NCBI GenBank assembly: GCA_014380505.1
Contig: JACMJT010000580.1
Location: forward strand, 1-9,756
Origin: Hyphomicrobiales bacterium
Lineage (GTDB): Bacteria > Pseudomonadota > Alphaproteobacteria > Rhizobiales > Aestuariivirgaceae
Reading direction: 5' to 3'
Length of the DNA stretch: 9,756 nt
In this document: positions 5,940 through 9,756 of the stretch, one piece after another
Numbering within the stretch: the stretch's first letter is position 1
How the letters are laid out: each line of letters starts with the position of its first letter
The notes under the pieces: model-generated
Told to the model about the DNA's origin: nothing
The model's input: the letters and a program-made list of their open reading frames with translations, nothing else
Databases searched by the model: none
Program-made: the position numbers and the translations under genes

Positions 5940-6861
5940 CCGCGACCGGAGGCTTGCCGAGCGCTTCCTCGAGATGATGGCGGCGGAACGGGGAGCGTCC
6001 AAAAACACGCTTGCCGCCTATGGGCGCGATCTCGAAGATTACGAGTCGTTTCTGCGGGCGAGGAATGGCAGCCTCAAAGACGCCAGCCCCCAGCATATCC
6101 GGGACTATCTTGCAGCGATCGAGGCCAGAGGCATGGGGCGCGGCACGGCGGCGCGCAAACTTTCGGCGATACGCCAGTTTCACCGGTTCCTGCTAGGCGA
6201 TGGGATAGCGCCGGAAAATCCCGCGGCCGCCATCGAAAGCCCGCGCACGGCGCGCCCGCTTCCCAAAATTATTTCTGAAAACGACGTGGCACGGCTGTTC
6301 GAGGCGGCGCGGGCTAGAATGAGAGAGGCCGAGGGCAAGGGCGTGGTAAAGGCCAAACGCTTGGTGTGCCTGCTCGAGTTGCTCTATGCAACGGGACTGC
6401 GAGTATCGGAGCTGGTGGGCCTCACGGCGCGGGCGGCCTCGACCGACCGGGATTTCATCGCGGTCAAGGGCAAGGGCGGGCGGGAGCGGCTGGTCCCTGT
6501 GTCGAACACTGCCCGGACCGCGCTCAAGGACTATCTCCGGCAGCTTTCCCGCATCACAGAGGGTAACCCCAAGTGGCTGTTTCCCTCTTTCGGGGCGGGA
6601 GGGCATGTGACGCGCCAGCATTTCGCCCTTGAGCTCAAGGCTCTCGCTGTTCAAGCCGGTCTCGACGGCAAGCTGATTTCTCCCCATGTGCTGCGCCATG
6701 GCTTCGCCAGTCATCTGCTGGCCGGCGGTGCCGATCTCCGCGCTGTGCAGCAAATGCTGGGGCATGCGGATATATCGACGACGCAAATCTATACCCACGT
6801 GCAACAGGACAGGCTGCGCGCGGCGGTGCAAAGCCATCATCCTCTCGCCAAGAAAAGTTGA
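5917..6861 (+). CDS. xerD: Site-specific tyrosine recombinase XerD
   Basis: XerD works with XerC at dif, activated by FtsK, to resolve chromosome dimers. The 314-residue protein has an N-terminal SAM-like core-binding domain (about 11-95, with ERGASKNTLAAYGRDLEDYESF) and a C-terminal catalytic domain. The full tyrosine-recombinase set is visible: R162 (TGLRVSELVGL), K186 (VKGKGGRE), H257 and R260 (HVLRHGFASHLL), H283 (MLGHADISTTQ) and the nucleophile Y292 (IYTHV). The usual HSFATHLL reads HGFASHLL here, a mild substitution. XerD rather than XerC is chosen from the EMMAAERGASKNTLAAY start and from its position divergent from aroK and upstream of accA. The ATG at 5917 lies within the preceding small gene, with GTAAGG 10 bases upstream. 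Confidence 0.93.
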   Translation: MKNSGQNDRDRRLAERFLEMMAAERGASKNTLAAYGRDLEDYESFLRARNGSLKDASPQHIRDYLAAIEARGMGRGTAARKLSAIRQFHRFLLGDGIAPENPAAAIESPRTARPLPKIISENDVARLFEAARARMREAEGKGVVKAKRLVCLLELLYATGLRVSELVGLTARAASTDRDFIAVKGKGGRERLVPVSNTARTALKDYLRQLSRITEGNPKWLFPSFGAGGHVTRQHFALELKALAVQAGLDGKLISPHVLRHGFASHLLAGGADLRAVQQMLGHADISTTQIYTHVQQDRLRAAVQSHHPLAKKS

Positions 6862-6915
6862 CTTTGACTTCCCGGACCGCCACGTTCGCGCATCTCCATG
6901 AACGTTTGAGCGCCC

Positions 6916-7869
6916 ATGCCGTCCTACCTCGATTTTGAAGCTCCTGTTGCCGAACTGGAAGGCAAGATCGCCGAATTGCGGACATTGGCCTCGGGCGACA
7001 AGGCGGTTTCGATAGCCGAAGAGGTGAAGACGCTTGAAAAAAAAGCGGCAAGGATATTGGGCGAACTTTATGAATCGCTGGCGCCTTGGCAAAAGGCCCA
7101 GGTTGCACGCCATCCTGAACGGCCACACGCGCTGGATTATGTCGATCGCCTGATTACCGAGTTCACCCCCATGGCGGGTGATCGCAAATTCGCCGAGGAT
7201 TTCGCGGTGATCGGGGGCCTGGGGCGATTTCGCGGGTTGCCCGTGATGGTCATAGGCCAGGAAAAGGGCCACGACACGGCGGCCCGCCTCAAGCGAAATT
7301 TCGGCATGGCGCGGCCCGAGGGCTATCGCAAGGCGGTGCGCCTTATGGAAACGGCGGACCGCTTCGGCCTTCCCGTCGTCACGTTCGTCGATACGGCCGG
7401 CGCCTATCCGGGCATTGATGCGGAGGAGCGGGGCCAGGCGGAGGCCATCGCCCGTTCAACCGATTGCTGCCTCGGCCTTGGCGTGCCGTTGATTTCGGTG
7501 GTTATTGGCGAAGGCGGCTCGGGCGGCGCCATAGCCATCGCGACGGCCAATACGGTGCTGATGCTCGAACATGCGATCTATAGCGTGATCTCGCCGGAAG
7601 GGGCAGCTTCCATCCTGTGGCGCGACCCCGCCCGGGCCAAGGATGCCGCAGCCGCCATGAAGATCACCGCCCAAGACCTTAAGAAGCTGGGGATCATCGA
7701 TGAAATAATCTCCGAACCGGTAGGCGGCGCCCACCGCGGCCGCGATGAGGTTATCGCCGTGACCGGGGAGGCTATCGCCAGGACCTTGACGGCATTCGCG
7801 GGCGTATCGGGCGATGTGCTGCGGACTCAGCGGCGGGAGAAGTTCCTGGCGATCGGCCGAAACCTCTAG
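6916..7869 (+). CDS. accA: Acetyl-CoA carboxylase carboxyltransferase subunit alpha
   Basis: AccA pairs with AccD to transfer CO2 from carboxybiotin to acetyl-CoA, giving malonyl-CoA, the first committed step of fatty-acid synthesis. Its 317 residues match the family length. It shows the N-terminal coiled segment ([18 protein letters not shown]), the AccA-typical [16 protein letters not shown] (64-79), [14 protein letters not shown] (118-131), [20 protein letters not shown] (155-174), the oxyanion-forming GEGGSGGA (198-205) and [12 protein letters not shown] (226-237). The ATG at 6916 is 54 bp after xerD on the same strand, so co-transcription is plausible. The ribosome-binding site is weak (TTGAG). 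The gene ends 5 bp from the convergent pilin gene. Identity is secure. Confidence 0.97.
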   Translation: MPSYLDFEAPVAELEGKIAELRTLASGDKAVSIAEEVKTLEKKAARILGELYESLAPWQKAQVARHPERPHALDYVDRLITEFTPMAGDRKFAEDFAVIGGLGRFRGLPVMVIGQEKGHDTAARLKRNFGMARPEGYRKAVRLMETADRFGLPVVTFVDTAGAYPGIDAEERGQAEAIARSTDCCLGLGVPLISVVIGEGGSGGAIAIATANTVLMLEHAIYSVISPEGAASILWRDPARAKDAAAAMKITAQDLKKLGIIDEIISEPVGGAHRGRDEVIAVTGEAIARTLTAFAGVSGDVLRTQRREKFLAIGRNL

Positions 7870-7872
7870 TCC

Positions 7873-7907
7873 GGTCAAACCAGGGCGAAAAAGCCGGCTA
7901 TTTGACC
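7873..7907. repeat. 7-bp inverted repeat at the accA / pilin convergent junction
   Basis: GGTCAAA (7873-7879) and TTTGACC (7901-7907) are perfect inverted arms around a 21-base spacer. The left arm covers the pilin stop codon and begins 3 bp after the accA stop. The stem is AT-containing with no T-tract, so it is at best a weak convergent terminator and may be chance. Confidence 0.25.
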
Positions 7908-8054
7908 AAATAGAGCAGTAATGTTGGTGGAAAGACTGGCCATGGCAGGAATCAGAGCCAGGCTCATGAGTGCCGCGATGAGCGTGTACTCGATGGCCGT
8001 GGCGCCATTTTCATCGCGAATAAAACGGCGAATACGGGTGGCAATGACGGACAC
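7875..8054 (-). CDS. Flp/Fap-type (type IVb) pilin
   Basis: A small pilin subunit precursor of the Flp family, assembled by Tad-type secretion machinery. From a GTG start at 8054 it has 59 residues: a basic leader (SVIATRIRRFIRDENG), then ATAIEYTLIAALMSLALIPAMASL, the hydrophobic N-terminal helix of the mature pilin. Family knowledge places prepilin-peptidase cleavage after the Gly of DENG|ATAIEY, with the essential Glu at +5 of the mature protein, as seen here. The start is decided by a very strong Shine-Dalgarno GGGAGGAG (8071-8064) 9 bases before the GTG. A longer frame from an ATG at 8081 places that site inside coding sequence and adds MAHREELII, which no pilin needs. No other tad/cpa gene is in the window. 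An orphan gene is possible; the assembly genes may be elsewhere. Confidence 0.88.
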   Translation of the reverse strand: MSVIATRIRRFIRDENGATAIEYTLIAALMSLALIPAMASLSTNITALFGQIAGFFALV

Positions 8055-8063
8055 GATTATAAG

Positions 8064-8071
8064 CTCCTCCC
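8064..8071 (-). promoter_or_regulatory. Strong Shine-Dalgarno of the pilin gene, fixes GTG start
   Basis: The minus strand reads GGGAGGAG here, a near-perfect anti-16S match, 9 bases before GTG at 8054. It is the strongest ribosome-binding site in the window, which fits a highly translated structural subunit. Confidence 0.75.
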
Positions 8072-8245
8072 GGTGGGCCAACTTCGCGGGTGACGTCAGG
8101 AGTAGACCACAGCGATCCGCAAAAACCGGTTAATTCGTTTCTTAAGATTTGTGTCCCGCCGTTAACGAAAATTAACTATTGCTGGCGTTGGCAACGCGCT
8201 CTCGACCGCGTCGAGCGCTTCCTGCCCCGTGGAGAACCTGCCGCC
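8072..8245 (-). promoter_or_regulatory. secA-pilin intergenic region with TTAA pairs and hairpins
   Basis: This gap lies between the secA stop and the pilin leader, both on the minus strand. Nearest secA are two small inverted repeats, CTCGAC/GTCGAG (around 8201-8215) and GCGTT/AACGC (around 8184-8196), neither followed by a T-tract. Further on are two pairs of TTAA half-sites: 8162-8165 with 8172-8175 (6-base spacer, itself the palindromic GTTAA...TTAAC) and 8130-8133 with 8142-8145 (8-base spacer). CtrA boxes in Alphaproteobacteria are TTAA-N7-TTAA, so both pairs miss the canonical spacing by one. The pilin promoter must be in this segment unless it is read through from secA; no clear -35/-10 pair was identified. 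Confidence 0.35.
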
Positions 8246-9756
8246 TCACACAAAGGCGCCGTGGCAGTGCTTGTATTTCTTGCCGGAACCGCAGGGACAG
8301 GTGTCGTTGCGGGCGACCTTACCCCAAGTTTCGGGTTTCTTGGGATTGAGCGCCAGAGCCGGTGCCGCCGTGGGGGCGCCGAAGAAGGCGCCTTCGCCCA
8401 TGTCGTCCTCGCCGGTCATTGCATCGATGTGGTGGGCTTCCATGATCGGCAGATCGTCTTCATCGGGCAACATGTCGTCCGGGGGACGGTTCTGAATCTC
8501 GACGCGCATCACCTGGGAGGTGGTGTTCTCGCGCAGCTTGCCGATGAGCGCTTCGAACAGGCTGAAACCCTCGGTCTTGTATTCGTTGAGGGGATCGCGC
8601 TGTCCGTAGCCGCGCAAATGGATCACCTGGCGCAGATGTTCGACGGTTACGATGTGATCGCGCCAGAGATTGTCGAGAGTGCGCAACAGCACCGCTTTCT
8701 CGACCTGGGATATGATCTCGGGAGTGAATTTCTCGCGCTTGGCCGCATAGATCTTGTCGGCCGCCTGGCTGACGCGGTCGCGGATTTCCCCGTCGGCGAT
8801 GCCTTCTTCCTTGGCCCAATCTTCCACCGGAAAGTCGATGGCGATCACGTCGCGCAGGCGCTCGCGCAAGGCGGCCGTGTCCCACTGTTCGGCATAGACG
8901 TTCTCTGGAATGAATTGGGCAATCAGGTCGTCGATGACGTGGTGGCGCATGTCGTCGATTGTCTCGGCCACATCCTCGCCTTTCATTATGCCAATGCGCT
9001 GTTCGAAAATGACCTTGCGCTGGTCGTTCATGACATTGTCGAACTTCAACAGATTCTTGCGAATGTCGAAGTTGCGGGCCTCGACCTTCTGCTGGGCTTT
9101 CTCGAGCGCCTTGTTGATCCACGGATGGACGATGGCCTCGCCCTCCTTGAGGCCGAGCTTCTGCAGCATTGAGTCCATGCGCTCGGAGCCGAAAATGCGC
9201 ATCAGGTCGTCCTCGAGCGAGAGATAAAACAGCGAGCGGCCGGGATCGCCCTGGCGGCCGGATCGCCCGCGCAACTGGTTGTCAATGCGGCGGCTTTCGT
9301 GGCGCTCGGTGCCGATGACGAAGAGACCGCCTGCCGCCAGAACCTGCTGCCTGTTGACTTCGATCTCAGCCTTGATCGCGTCGATACGCTTTTTCCGCTC
9401 GGCTTCATCCGTCACTTCGGCCAACTCGGTGGCGGTGCGCATGCCGAGATTGCCGCCCAACTGGATGTCGGTGCCGCGGCCTGCCATGTTGGTGGCAATC
9501 GTCACGGCGCCCATTTGACCCGCATTCGCGACGACTGCCGCCTCGTCGGCGTCTTGCTTGCCATTGAGCAACTGAAACGGCACGGCCAGTGCTCGCAATC
9601 GATCGGCCAGTGCTTCCGACGTTGCGATGGTGCGCGCACCCACGAGAATCGGTTGACCTGTCGCATGAATCCGGCGGATCTCCTCGGCGGCGGCGCGATA
9701 CTTGGAGTCTTCTTCTCGGAAATAGCGGGTCGCGAGCACGCGGCGACGGCTGGGCT
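8246..9756 (-). CDS. secA: Preprotein translocase ATPase SecA, C-terminal part (runs off right edge)
   Basis: SecA is the ATPase that drives preproteins through SecYEG. About 502 C-terminal residues are visible out of the usual ~900; the frame is still open at the window edge, so the GTG at 9739 is not the true start. Present are the second helicase domain with motif [21 protein letters not shown] (9511-9452), the arginine-finger motif [25 protein letters not shown], the helical scaffold and wing domains ([69 protein letters not shown]), and a C-terminal SEC-C zinc site [14 protein letters not shown] that binds SecB. Downstream of motif V it reads as typical alphaproteobacterial SecA. The segment upstream (9512-9756; [41 protein letters not shown]) does not, and lacks the usual VYRTxxEKY, VGTTSIEKSE and LNARYHEQEA signatures. 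Confidence 0.93.
   Translation of the reverse strand, partial: PSRRRVLATRYFREEDSKYRAAAEEIRRIHATGQPILVGARTIATSEALADRLRALAVPFQLLNGKQDADEAAVVANAGQMGAVTIATNMAGRGTDIQLGGNLGMRTATELAEVTDEAERKKRIDAIKAEIEVNRQQVLAAGGLFVIGTERHESRRIDNQLRGRSGRQGDPGRSLFYLSLEDDLMRIFGSERMDSMLQKLGLKEGEAIVHPWINKALEKAQQKVEARNFDIRKNLLKFDNVMNDQRKVIFEQRIGIMKGEDVAETIDDMRHHVIDDLIAQFIPENVYAEQWDTAALRERLRDVIAIDFPVEDWAKEEGIADGEIRDRVSQAADKIYAAKREKFTPEIISQVEKAVLLRTLDNLWRDHIVTVEHLRQVIHLRGYGQRDPLNEYKTEGFSLFEALIGKLRENTTSQVMRVEIQNRPPDDMLPDEDDLPIMEAHHIDAMTGEDDMGEGAFFGAPTAAPALALNPKKPETWGKVARNDTCPCGSGKKYKHCHGAFV

Noticed and set aside
8130..8175. Canonical CtrA boxes upstream of the pilin
   Set aside because: The TTAA pairs are spaced by 8 and 6 bases, not the required 7, so they were not called as CtrA sites.
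8184..8215. Intrinsic terminator of secA
   Set aside because: Two short hairpins are present but neither is followed by a T-tract on the minus strand; at most 5-6 bp of uninterrupted pairing each.
8090..9172. 360-codon plus-strand open frame opposite secA
   Set aside because: It is antisense to well-conserved SecA sequence, begins in the intergenic region without a ribosome-binding site and shows no domain.
1..9756. Mobile element, CRISPR array, phage or defence island
   Set aside because: No transposase, direct-repeat array, tRNA-flanked integration site or defence-type domain was found; the only recombinase is a housekeeping XerD in its usual neighbourhood.

Overview
The window is GC-rich chromosomal DNA from an alphaproteobacterium, most likely of the order Hyphomicrobiales (Rhizobiales). 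The evidence is gene order and protein character. The neighbourhood cobS / J-domain protein / bolA on one side and aroK-aroB-CBS protein divergent from xerD-accA on the other is a familiar rhizobial housekeeping arrangement. CobS and the C-terminal half of SecA also read like alphaproteobacterial versions. No tRNA, rRNA, CRISPR array, insertion sequence or phage module was seen.

Layout. Bases 1-573 (minus) hold the N-terminal 191 codons of cobS (cobaltochelatase AAA+ subunit), running off the left edge. Upstream of it, in the same direction, is a J-domain protein (659-1261). Divergent from that across 63 bp is a BolA protein fused in frame to a GNAT acetyltransferase (1325-2029). A four-gene minus-strand block then runs right to left: aroK (5684-5097), aroB (5104-3962), a CBS-pair/CorC protein (3975-3109) and a geranylgeranyl-reductase-family flavoprotein (3128-2019). 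Its members overlap by 8, 14 and 20 bp, so they are almost certainly co-transcribed and translationally coupled. The flavoprotein overlaps the tail of bolA-GNAT by 11 bp, tail to tail. Divergent from aroK are a 47-residue membrane peptide (5796-5939), xerD (5917-6861) and accA (6916-7869). Next come a Flp-type pilin gene on the minus strand (8054-7875) and the C-terminal ~500 codons of secA (minus), which runs off the right edge.

Together the genes cover cobalamin synthesis, Fe-S/redox handling (BolA), the shikimate pathway, chromosome dimer resolution, fatty-acid synthesis and protein export. No defence or other accessory system was found. The unusual points are modifications of core genes. 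BolA carries an ArsN2-like acetyltransferase domain. The aroB-linked CBS protein has lost the DUF21 membrane domain that I recall for its rhizobial homologues. SecA looks mosaic, with an atypical segment upstream of the conserved helicase motif V. An 8-bp perfect inverted repeat sits directly on the aroK ribosome-binding region. Family assignments rest on motif recognition by eye; no search was run.
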